From an uncultured Selenomonadaceae bacterium (GTDB taxonomy: Bacteria > Bacillota > Negativicutes > Selenomonadales > Selenomonadaceae), in assembly GCA_905236665.1 (NCBI GenBank), contig CAJONF010000117.1, forward strand, positions 1 to 8,579: 8,579 nucleotides of DNA, in the 5' to 3' direction. Below the pieces are notes generated by a model. That model searched no databases, was not told the DNA's origin, and worked only from the letters and a program-made list of their open reading frames with translations. Each line of letters begins with the position of its first letter. The first letter of the stretch is position 1. Positions 1 through 5,492 of this stretch are shown here, piece after piece. Both the position numbers and the translations under genes were made by a program.

Positions 1-60
1 ACGGGAAGTTACGCCTTTGGAGACTATGTAAGACGCATTGCGCAACAGTCGTTGAATTAG
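1..60 (+). CDS. C-terminal tail of a TnpB-like (IS200/IS605 OrfB) protein, partial
   Basis: Frame 1 is open from the window edge to a TAG at 58-60 and reads TGSYAFGDYVRRIAQQSLN. The pattern 'T-x-x-Y-A-x-G-D-x-V-R' resembles the variable tail that follows the zinc finger in TnpB proteins of IS200/IS605 elements. In this family TnpB is an RNA-guided DNA nuclease, ancestral to Cas12, that promotes retention of the element. The zinc finger and RuvC-like residues would lie left of the window and cannot be checked, so whether the gene is intact is unknown. The element right end follows at once (61-84), which supports the call. Only 19 residues are visible; the identification rests on recalled tail patterns plus the adjacent hairpin. 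Confidence 0.62.
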   Translation, partial: TGSYAFGDYVRRIAQQSLN

Positions 61-84
61 GAATCCCTCCGTGGGGAGTGTCAA
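61..84 (+). mobile_element. Right end of an IS200/IS605-type element
   Basis: Directly after the TnpB-like stop codon is a small imperfect hairpin: TCCCT (64-68) can pair with GGGGA (73-77) around a 4-nt loop, with one T-G wobble. A GTGTCAA tail follows, ending at 84. Known IS200/IS605 elements have subterminal hairpins instead of inverted repeats and several, such as IS608, are cut at a right-end TCAA. I therefore place the boundary after position 84. In TnpB systems the right end also encodes the 3' scaffold of the guide (omega) RNA, with the guide read from the flank, here from position 85. The left end and target motif lie outside the window. Confidence 0.62.
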
Positions 85-114
85 TTGAGCACTATTTGAA
101 AGGATGAATTTGAA

Positions 115-1362
115 GTGTCAAACGTCGACAAGGAAGCACTCGCCCTGCACAAGACTCATCGCGGCAAACTCGAAGTTAAAAGCAAAGTTCCTCTTGCCAC
201 GGCTTATGATTTAACTTTAGCATATACGCCGGGCGTCGCCGCTCCCTGTCTTGAAATTAAAGACGATTTCGATAAGATTTACGATTATACCAACCGCGGC
301 AACCTCGTAGCTGTCGTCACGAATGGCACTGCGGTTCTCGGTTTGGGCGATATAGGCGCGGGCGCAGGGTTGCCCGTCATGGAAGGCAAAGCGATTCTGT
401 TTAAAGGTTTTGCCGGCGTTGACGCGATTCCCATTTGCCTGAACACAAAGAGCGTCCCTGAAATTGTCAAGGCGATTCAGCTTATGGCACCCAGTTTCGG
501 CGGCATAAATCTTGAAGATATCAAGGCTCCCGAATGCTTTGACATTGAACACGCGCTGAAAGATTCTGTTGATATTCCCGTTTTTCATGATGACCAACAC
601 GGCACGGCAATTGTAGTTGCGGCGGCTTTGATTAACGCGTTGCGTCTCGTCGGCAAAAAGTTTGAAGATATAAAAGTCGTCGTCAATGGCGCGGGCGCGG
701 CAGGTATGGCGATAACTTATCTGATTCAGAAAATGGGTGCAAGAGACGTTTTGCTGTGCGATTCAACCGGCGCGATTTATGAAGGACGCGGCAAGGGCAT
801 GAATCCTTACAAAGACCAAATCGCCGCTGTCACGAATTTTGATAAAGAGGCGGGACAGCTCATCGACGTGATTCACGGAGCGGACGTTTTTATTGGCGTG
901 TCGAAGGCAAATCTCTTGACTGAAGAAATGGTCAAGATGATGAACAAGGACGCGATAATTTTGGCAATGGCAAATCCTGTACCAGAAATTATGCCGGATC
1001 TTGCTAAAAAAGCTGGTGCTCGCGTGGTAGCTACAGGGCGCAGTGATTTTCCCAACCAAGTAAATAATCTGCTTGCATTCCCCGGCATTTTCAGAGGAGC
1101 TTTAGACGTTCGGGCGACTGATGTCAACGAAGAAATGAAAATTGCGGCGGCTTATGCTATTGCTTCGCTGGTTAGTGAAGAAGAACTCAACGAAGAACAC
1201 GTCATTACGACGCCTTTTGATGAACGCGTTGCCCCGACTGTAGCGGCTGCCGTTGCTAAAGCGGCGCAGGATTCGGGCGTTGCTCGCAACAAAAATATTA
1301 CGCCTGAACAAGTAGCTGAGCACACACGTAAACTTTTACAGACAATGCGAAATGAAAAATAA
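115..1362 (+). CDS. NAD(P)-dependent malic enzyme (oxaloacetate-decarboxylating malate dehydrogenase)
   Basis: This cytosolic enzyme converts malate to pyruvate and CO2 with reduction of NAD(P), linking C4 acids to pyruvate. The 415-residue product has the usual length of the short bacterial form. The N-terminal catalytic domain (about 15-150) shows the AYTPGVA motif with Tyr37, the [14 protein letters not shown] segment with the probable catalytic Lys92, and metal ligands Glu134, Asp135 and Asp160 (HDDQHGT). A Rossmann domain follows, with GAGAAG at 192-197. An Asp after the second strand (VLLCDS) hints at NAD over NADP, but this is weak. The GTG start at 115 is chosen because AAAGGA (99-104) precedes it by 10 nt; the ATG at 104 is in another frame. 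The mobile-element end at 84 lies just upstream, so the native promoter may have been displaced; I see no convincing promoter in 1-110. A tRNA gene follows after 15 nt. Confidence 0.95.
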   Translation: MSNVDKEALALHKTHRGKLEVKSKVPLATAYDLTLAYTPGVAAPCLEIKDDFDKIYDYTNRGNLVAVVTNGTAVLGLGDIGAGAGLPVMEGKAILFKGFAGVDAIPICLNTKSVPEIVKAIQLMAPSFGGINLEDIKAPECFDIEHALKDSVDIPVFHDDQHGTAIVVAAALINALRLVGKKFEDIKVVVNGAGAAGMAITYLIQKMGARDVLLCDSTGAIYEGRGKGMNPYKDQIAAVTNFDKEAGQLIDVIHGADVFIGVSKANLLTEEMVKMMNKDAIILAMANPVPEIMPDLAKKAGARVVATGRSDFPNQVNNLLAFPGIFRGALDVRATDVNEEMKIAAAYAIASLVSEEELNEEHVITTPFDERVAPTVAAAVAKAAQDSGVARNKNITPEQVAEHTRKLLQTMRNEK

Positions 1363-1363
1363 C
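1335..1363 (+). promoter_or_regulatory. Possible promoter of tRNA-Arg inside the end of the malic enzyme gene
   Basis: TTTACA (1335-1340; 5 of 6 matches to TTGACA) and AATAAC (1358-1363; 4 of 6 to TATAAT) are separated by 17 bp. Transcription would begin near 1370, about 8 nt before the mature tRNA. The -10 overlaps the malic enzyme TAA stop. The alternative is that the tRNA is processed from the malic enzyme transcript. Confidence 0.35.
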
Positions 1364-1377
1364 TCTTAACTGAATTC

Positions 1378-1452
1378 GTGCTCGTAGTCCAGTGGATAGG
1401 ACGTAAGCCTCCGGAGCTTGAAGCGTGGGTTCGATTCCCGCCGAGCACACCA
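1378..1452 (+). tRNA. tRNA-Arg (anticodon CCG)
   Basis: The 75-nt gene folds into a full cloverleaf. The acceptor GTGCTCG (1378-1384) pairs perfectly with CGAGCAC (1442-1448), followed by discriminator A and an encoded CCA. The D stem is GTCC/GGAC. The anticodon stem TAAGC/GCTTG holds the loop CTCCGGA, giving anticodon CCG, which reads codon CGG. The T arm is GTGGG-TTCGATT-CCCGC. The variable loop is short (AAGC). The gene lies 15 nt after the malic enzyme stop and is followed about 70 nt later by a terminator, so it may be transcribed both from the upstream gene and from its own promoter. Confidence 0.97.
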
Positions 1453-1494
1453 AATAGAAATTGATTGGTTCCCTTTGAGGTCTTCCCCGTCAAA

Positions 1495-1523
1495 AGGACA
1501 GTAAAAATAAAAAATTTTATACT
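1495..1523 (+). promoter_or_regulatory. Probable promoter of the Nif3-family gene
   Basis: AGGACA (1495-1500; 4 of 6) and TATACT (1518-1523; 5 of 6) are separated by 17 bp. Initiation would fall near 1530, inside the hairpin of the terminator that ends the upstream unit. Transcripts starting here would lack the left arm and escape termination. The Shine-Dalgarno GGGAGGGA follows at 1553-1560. Confidence 0.42.
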
Positions 1524-1550
1524 GGCAGATATTTATCTGCTGTTTTTTTT
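1523..1550 (+). terminator. Rho-independent terminator after tRNA-Arg
   Basis: GCAGATA (1525-1531) pairs perfectly with TATCTGC (1534-1540), extended by two wobble pairs to 1523 and 1542, and is followed by eight T (1543-1550). The inner pairs must open to give a workable loop of about 4 nt. It most likely ends the malic enzyme/tRNA transcript. It sits only 2 nt before the Shine-Dalgarno of the next gene. Confidence 0.8.
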
Positions 1551-1565
1551 ATGGGAGGGATTTTT

Positions 1566-2354
1566 ATGAAGAAATGCACAGTGCAAACCGTAGCCGAGGC
1601 GATAAATCGTCTGGCACCGAAAAAATTAGCGGAAGAATGGGACAATCCCGGACTTTTGCTGGGCGACCCGACAACCCAAGTAAAAAAAATTTTCGTCTGC
1701 CTTGACGTGTTAGACGAAAATATTTCGCGGGCAATAGAGCTGGACGCGCAGTTAATCGTTGCTCATCACCCGCTGATATTCCACGCGATAAAAAACATTC
1801 GCTCCGATTTGCCGCTGGGTAAAAAAATTTCGCGGCTGATAAAAAATAATTTGGCGGTCTTCGCGGCGCATACAAATTTAGACAGCGCAAATGGCGGCGT
1901 CAATGACATTTTGGCAAAAAAAATCGGCTTGACTGATGTAAAAATGTTTGGCTACGAAGAAATTTCATTGGGACGAATGGGCACTTTGGAAACGCCAATG
2001 ACAGCAGAAAATTTTGCTCGCCACGTAAAAAAATCGCTCAACGCTGAAAATGTTCGGCTGGTCAGCGCGGGCGATTTTATGATTAGCAAAGTTGGGATAT
2101 GCGGCGGCGCAGGCGCGGATTTTATTCAGAAGGCGAAATTTTTTGGCGCACAAGCTTTCGTCACAGGCGATGTAAAATATCACGAGGCGCAATCCGCTGT
2201 TGAAAATGAAATCCACGTGGTGGACGCGGGACATTTCGCCACGGAATTTCCAATCGTTCACGAGCTGGCAAATTATCTGCGCGAAGAGTTAAAATTTTTT
2301 TCCGTGGAGATTATCGAAGACACGACCGCTAAAGATTTTTTTGTCACGCTATAA
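1566..2354 (+). CDS. Nif3-like dinuclear metal-centre protein (DUF34/YqfO-YbgI family)
   Basis: The 262-residue protein belongs to the Nif3/DUF34 family, hexameric proteins with a two-metal site whose exact cellular role is still unsettled; annotations as 'GTP cyclohydrolase I type 2' rest on limited data. Metal-site motifs are visible: AHHPLIFH with His67/His68, HTNLD with His102 and Asp106, and DAGHFATE with His223 and Glu227. GDVKYHEA, another conserved segment, lies between. The length matches the short form (E. coli YbgI type, about 250 aa), so the extra domain inserted in B. subtilis YqfO is absent. I choose the ATG at 1566 because GGGAGGGA (1553-1560) lies 5 nt upstream; an in-frame ATG at 1551 lies at the terminator's edge, overlaps the SD region and has no SD of its own. 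The family's common partner in Bacillota, trmK, is not adjacent. Confidence 0.93.
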   Translation: MKKCTVQTVAEAINRLAPKKLAEEWDNPGLLLGDPTTQVKKIFVCLDVLDENISRAIELDAQLIVAHHPLIFHAIKNIRSDLPLGKKISRLIKNNLAVFAAHTNLDSANGGVNDILAKKIGLTDVKMFGYEEISLGRMGTLETPMTAENFARHVKKSLNAENVRLVSAGDFMISKVGICGGAGADFIQKAKFFGAQAFVTGDVKYHEAQSAVENEIHVVDAGHFATEFPIVHELANYLREELKFFSVEIIEDTTAKDFFVTL

Positions 2355-2360
2355 TTTCCC

Positions 2361-2391
2361 TTGACTTAAAGCCAACTTGAACTGTTAAACT
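2361..2391 (+). promoter_or_regulatory. MerR-type promoter with 19-bp spacer and operator dyad
   Basis: TTGACT (2361-2366; 5 of 6) and TAAACT (2386-2391; 4 of 6) are 19 bp apart, longer than the 17-bp optimum, as expected for promoters that MerR proteins activate by untwisting DNA. Within the spacer and overlapping the -35 is an imperfect dyad, CTTAAAG-CCAA-CTTGAAC (2365-2382), with 5 of 7 positions symmetric. From memory this resembles the CTTAAAG-N4-CTTTAAG operator of AdhR. It precedes the MerR gene, suggesting autoregulation. A 16-bp alternative -10 (TGTTAA, 2383-2388) fits less well. Confidence 0.6.
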
Positions 2392-2424
2392 TGCGGCGGA
2401 CAAAATTTTTTCGGAGTGATTATC

Positions 2425-2775
2425 ATGACAATAGGCGAAGTCAGTGAGAAATACGATATAACGGCAGACACTCTGCGCTATTACGAACGGATTGGCTTGA
2501 TACCGCCGGTGCCGCGCAAAAATAATGGAATTCGCGATTATGACGAGGAATCTTGCAACTGGGTGAGTTTCGTTAAGTGTATGAGGAGCGCGGGCGTGCA
2601 GATTGAACCGCTGATTGAATATGTTTCACTCATGCAGGCGGGCACAGGTTTTCAGCGGCGCAAAAAAATTTTAATCGAGCAGCGGTTACGTCTTCAAAAG
2701 CAAGCAGAAACTTTGCTCACGACGATTGAGCGGCTCGATTACAAAATTAAACACTATGAAGAACTTTTCAGTTAA
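2425..2775 (+). CDS. MerR-family transcriptional regulator, AdhR/NmlR-like
   Basis: The 116-residue protein has the MerR winged helix at the N-terminus (about 1-70: MTIGEVSEKY, TADTLRYYERIGLI, NGIRDYDEES) and a C-terminal coiled coil (about 75-113, rich in Arg, Lys, Leu and Gln) for dimerisation. It lacks the C-terminal cysteine clusters of metal-sensing MerR proteins. It has Cys44 and Cys52, the latter in FVKCMRSAGV. In B. subtilis AdhR and in NmlR proteins a Cys at about this position senses aldehydes or other electrophiles, so a carbonyl or thiol-stress role is inferred. The start at ATG 2425 follows GGAG (2413-2416) by 8 nt; a GTG at 2416 would add three residues but overlaps that site. 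No dehydrogenase target lies next door; the gene appears monocistronic and converges on the symporter gene. Confidence 0.9.
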   Translation: MTIGEVSEKYDITADTLRYYERIGLIPPVPRKNNGIRDYDEESCNWVSFVKCMRSAGVQIEPLIEYVSLMQAGTGFQRRKKILIEQRLRLQKQAETLLTTIERLDYKIKHYEELFS

Positions 2776-2781
2776 AATCTT

Positions 2782-4227
2782 TTACTTATCGTCAATGCCC
2801 CAAGCGTGCATACCTTCCTTGTCGGGCATAATGTTAGGATCAAAGACAGGCTCTTCAACGCCGCGATTTTTCTGTGAAATATAATCGTCAAGCGCAATGA
2901 ACGCATATTTACAAAGGCGAGCAACGGCATAAAGATTTGTCAAGCAGAGGAAACCCATAAACAAATCCGCGCTGTCCCAGACTAAATTCAATTCAGCAAA
3001 ACTGCCGAACAAAACCATTGCCACGACACCGACGCGGAAAAGATTCATGGCATTGCGGGCAATGACGCTGGGCAAAACGCCGGATTCGTCGCCTTCAAAA
3101 AACGCAATGTTAATTTCGCCGTAATAGTAATTGCCGACGACAGAACTAAACGCAAAAAGAAATACAATCACCGCTAAAACGTGCGGCGCGTATGTTCCAT
3201 AAACACTAGCCAGAGAAATTTGAACGAGAGCAACGCCGGTTAAATCTCCGCCGATTGAATATTCACCGGTGAGCAAGATTGAAAAGGCTGTAGCTGAGCA
3301 GACAAGCCACGTGTCAACATAGACGCCGAAACTTTGAATCAGTCCTTGACGCGCAGGGTGTTTACCGCTGGCAGTAGCCGCCGCATTCGGGACAGAACCT
3401 TCGCCCGCCTCATTGGAGAATAAGCCGCGGCGAACGCCCGTCATAAACACCGTAGCAAAGCCGCCGCCGACCGCCGCTTGCGGACTAAATGCGTCGTGAA
3501 TAATAAGTGCGAACATCGCCGGTACTTTATCAAAGTTAATGACGATAATTATTACTGCAGACAAAAGATAAATTCCCGCCATACTCGGCACGAGCATTTC
3601 CGTAAATTTTGCAATGCGTGTTGCACCGCCAAAAATAACCAACGCCGTCAGAGCCGCCACAGCCACAGCGGTTATCACGTGGTCAATGCCAAATGCTGTT
3701 TCCACTGCGCCGACGATTGTATTTGCTTGAACAGAAACGTAAATAAGACCGAACGTAACAGAAATTAAAATCGCGAAAAGTTTTGCTAAGCCCTTCATGT
3801 GGAGGGCATTTTTCATGTAGTAAGCGGGACCGCCGTGAAAAGATCCTTCGCCTTTTGGTAACTTGTAAATCTGCGCGAGTGTGCTCTCAACAAAACCGGT
3901 AGCACAACCGATAAACGCAATTAACCACATCCAAAAGACCGCGCCAGGACCGCCGGTGACAATGGCAATAGCGACGCCGGCAATATTTCCAACTCCAACA
4001 CGCGACGCCGTGGATACGCAAAACGCTTGAAAGCCGCTAATTTCTTTACCGGTTGTCTTTTGACCTGCGCTCCCAAAAATTAATTTAATCATTTCGCCGA
4101 TTAAGCGTAGCTGTACAAATTTTGTTCGCAACGTAAAAACCACGCCCGAGCCGATTAGCGCGATGATAATTACATACGTCCACAGGAACGAATTAATTTC
4201 ATTGATCACGCCGTGCAATGCTTCCAT
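2782..4227 (-). CDS. Alanine/glycine:sodium symporter (AGCS family)
   Basis: This 481-residue inner-membrane carrier imports alanine or glycine with Na+ (AGCS family, TC 2.A.25). The family signatures are visible: GVGNIAGVA at 78-86 and GGPGAVFWMW at 92-101, with SFHGGPAYYM and FSNEAGEGSVPNAAATA further on. About ten hydrophobic segments run from residue 17 to about 450, and a short polar cytosolic tail follows. Length is normal for the family. Substrate choice between Ala and Gly cannot be read from sequence. The start at 4227 is chosen because AGGGGG (minus strand, 4237-4242) lies 9 nt upstream; the longer frame from 4263 adds 12 residues without an SD. Its stop lies 6 bp from the stop of the convergent MerR gene, with no terminator between. 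It diverges from the L,D-transpeptidase gene. Confidence 0.95.
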   Translation of the reverse strand: MEALHGVINEINSFLWTYVIIIALIGSGVVFTLRTKFVQLRLIGEMIKLIFGSAGQKTTGKEISGFQAFCVSTASRVGVGNIAGVAIAIVTGGPGAVFWMWLIAFIGCATGFVESTLAQIYKLPKGEGSFHGGPAYYMKNALHMKGLAKLFAILISVTFGLIYVSVQANTIVGAVETAFGIDHVITAVAVAALTALVIFGGATRIAKFTEMLVPSMAGIYLLSAVIIIVINFDKVPAMFALIIHDAFSPQAAVGGGFATVFMTGVRRGLFSNEAGEGSVPNAAATASGKHPARQGLIQSFGVYVDTWLVCSATAFSILLTGEYSIGGDLTGVALVQISLASVYGTYAPHVLAVIVFLFAFSSVVGNYYYGEINIAFFEGDESGVLPSVIARNAMNLFRVGVVAMVLFGSFAELNLVWDSADLFMGFLCLTNLYAVARLCKYAFIALDDYISQKNRGVEEPVFDPNIMPDKEGMHAWGIDDK

Positions 4228-4376
4228 AAAATTTTTCCCCCTATCAACTTGATATATTAACAATTATTTCAACGTTTATATTTTATTTGAATTGCCTTGA
4301 ATTGTAAATGAAAACTTCAAAGGTTTTTCAGGTTGCTTTGTTATATTGGCGAAAAATATTTTGGAAAGGAAGAGGT
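4228..4376. promoter_or_regulatory. Divergent intergenic region, symporter / L,D-transpeptidase
   Basis: This AT-rich 149-bp gap must hold the start signals of both divergent units. On the minus strand TTACAA (4302-4307) and TAAAAT (4280-4285) are 16 bp apart, a weak candidate for the symporter. On the plus strand TATATT (4342-4347) is a possible -10 for the transpeptidase-polA unit, without a good -35. A perfect 8-bp direct repeat, TTGAATTG, occurs at 4287-4294 and 4297-4304, one helical turn apart, overlapping the minus-strand -35 candidate; it may be an operator. Confidence 0.35.
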
Positions 4377-5492
4377 ATGAAGATGAGCGTATTAAAATTT
4401 TTAGCGGCAATTATTTTTAGCGTAATTTTTATTTTCGGCTCAACTGCACAGGCGGCTCAGAAAAAAATTTTAATCAATTCTGCAAGCCGGCTCATGCAGT
4501 TTTTTGATGGCGGCGTCAAGGTTGCGGTTTATCATTTGGGTTTGGGCAAGGTGAGCACTCCCACGCCCACGGGTTATTTCCAAATTCGCGAGAAGGAAAT
4601 TAATCCGCCGTGGATTGATCCGTCCGATCCGGAATTTGAAGTTCCGTCCGGCCCGGATAATCCGTTGGGTTATCGCTGGATGCAGATTGAAGGCAATTAC
4701 GGCATTCACGGCACCAATCGCCCCGAAAGTATTGGCGGCTACGTGTCAAACGGCTGTATTCGCATGATTGAACGCGACGTTGAGGAACTTTTTGACGCGG
4801 TGGAAGTCGGTACGCCCGTCGAAATAAATTACAATCGAATCGTCGTGGAGAAGACGCCCGAAGGCGACGTTGTTTACTACATTTACCCCGATGGCTACGG
4901 CTGGCAGGATATTAACGTTGCCGACGTAAAAAAATGGATTGAACCTTTTGGCGTGCTGGCATTCGAGAGCGATTATAACATTTCGCAGAACATTGAGGAT
5001 TCCGACGGCGAACCGAATTTTATCGGCAAGCCTTACAACGTGGAAATTAACGGCGAACTTACTCAGCCAACCGACGCGAATAACACCAGATTTTTTGCAA
5101 AGGCGGTTGTCCGCGACGGAATTTCTTATATGCCGGTTGTCCCCATTGCTAAAATTTTGAAACTCAAGCTTGAGTGGAATAAATCCGAGTCAACGTTAAA
5201 AAGCCGTTTTGGGAAAGTTGTTTGCTACGAGAAAAAAGATCAACTCTATTGCAATTCCGACGACGCTACAATTCTTTTTAACATGGAAGGCGGCTTGCAG
5301 ACCGGCGAGGACGGCGCGAAAGTTTTTCGTTTTAAATCTCTACCGATAATCGAGCCGACAACGCCCGTTGAACCGCCCAAAACTACTGACAAAGATAAAA
5401 AGACTAAACCGACCGACGAAACTAAACCTGCTGATGAAACAGAACTTGACGATAAACCACAAGTAAAAGAATACGAGGCGGCGAAGCCATGA
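4377..5492 (+). CDS. Secreted L,D-transpeptidase (YkuD domain) with stalk-like C-terminal domain
   Basis: L,D-transpeptidases form 3-3 peptide cross-links in peptidoglycan or attach proteins to it, outside the cytoplasmic membrane. The 371-residue product has a signal peptide (about 1-26: KMSVLK, a hydrophobic core, then AQA before AQKK). A YkuD domain (about 29-160) contains PDNPLGYRWMQI, GIHGTN with His111, and SNGCIRM with the nucleophile Cys127. Residues about 217-310 (KPYNVEING, then VVRDGISYMPVVPIAKILK, LKLEW) resemble the stalk or copper-amine-oxidase-N domain common in Bacillota surface proteins. A Pro/Thr/Lys/Asp-rich tail (about 328-371) may reach into the wall. I choose ATG 4377, 6 nt after AAGGA (4366-4370); ATG 4383 is nearly as good, and a longer frame from 4308 lacks an SD. 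The stop overlaps the polA start by ATGA, so the two are co-transcribed. Confidence 0.9.
   Translation: MKMSVLKFLAAIIFSVIFIFGSTAQAAQKKILINSASRLMQFFDGGVKVAVYHLGLGKVSTPTPTGYFQIREKEINPPWIDPSDPEFEVPSGPDNPLGYRWMQIEGNYGIHGTNRPESIGGYVSNGCIRMIERDVEELFDAVEVGTPVEINYNRIVVEKTPEGDVVYYIYPDGYGWQDINVADVKKWIEPFGVLAFESDYNISQNIEDSDGEPNFIGKPYNVEINGELTQPTDANNTRFFAKAVVRDGISYMPVVPIAKILKLKLEWNKSESTLKSRFGKVVCYEKKDQLYCNSDDATILFNMEGGLQTGEDGAKVFRFKSLPIIEPTTPVEPPKTTDKDKKTKPTDETKPADETELDDKPQVKEYEAAKP

Noticed and set aside
1..84. Frame 3 reading through to the TGA at 105, ending in a VELGIP-like tail
   Set aside because: That tail resembles some transposase ends, but frame 1 carries the better TnpB-like match (YAFGDYV) with its own stop. 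Without the upstream gene a frameshift cannot be argued.
217..600. Long antisense open frame inside the malic enzyme gene
   Set aside because: It lies wholly within a clear enzyme gene, has no SD and encodes no recognisable domain. The same holds for the other opposite-strand frames in the Nif3, symporter and polA genes.
1152..1493. Minus-strand frame across the tRNA (113 aa)
   Set aside because: It translates the complement of the tRNA and the malic enzyme 3' end, a well-known spurious ORF type over tRNA genes.
1449..1500. Possible integrase attachment site at the tRNA 3' end
   Set aside because: No integrase, no repeat of the tRNA 3' end elsewhere in the window, and ordinary genes follow.
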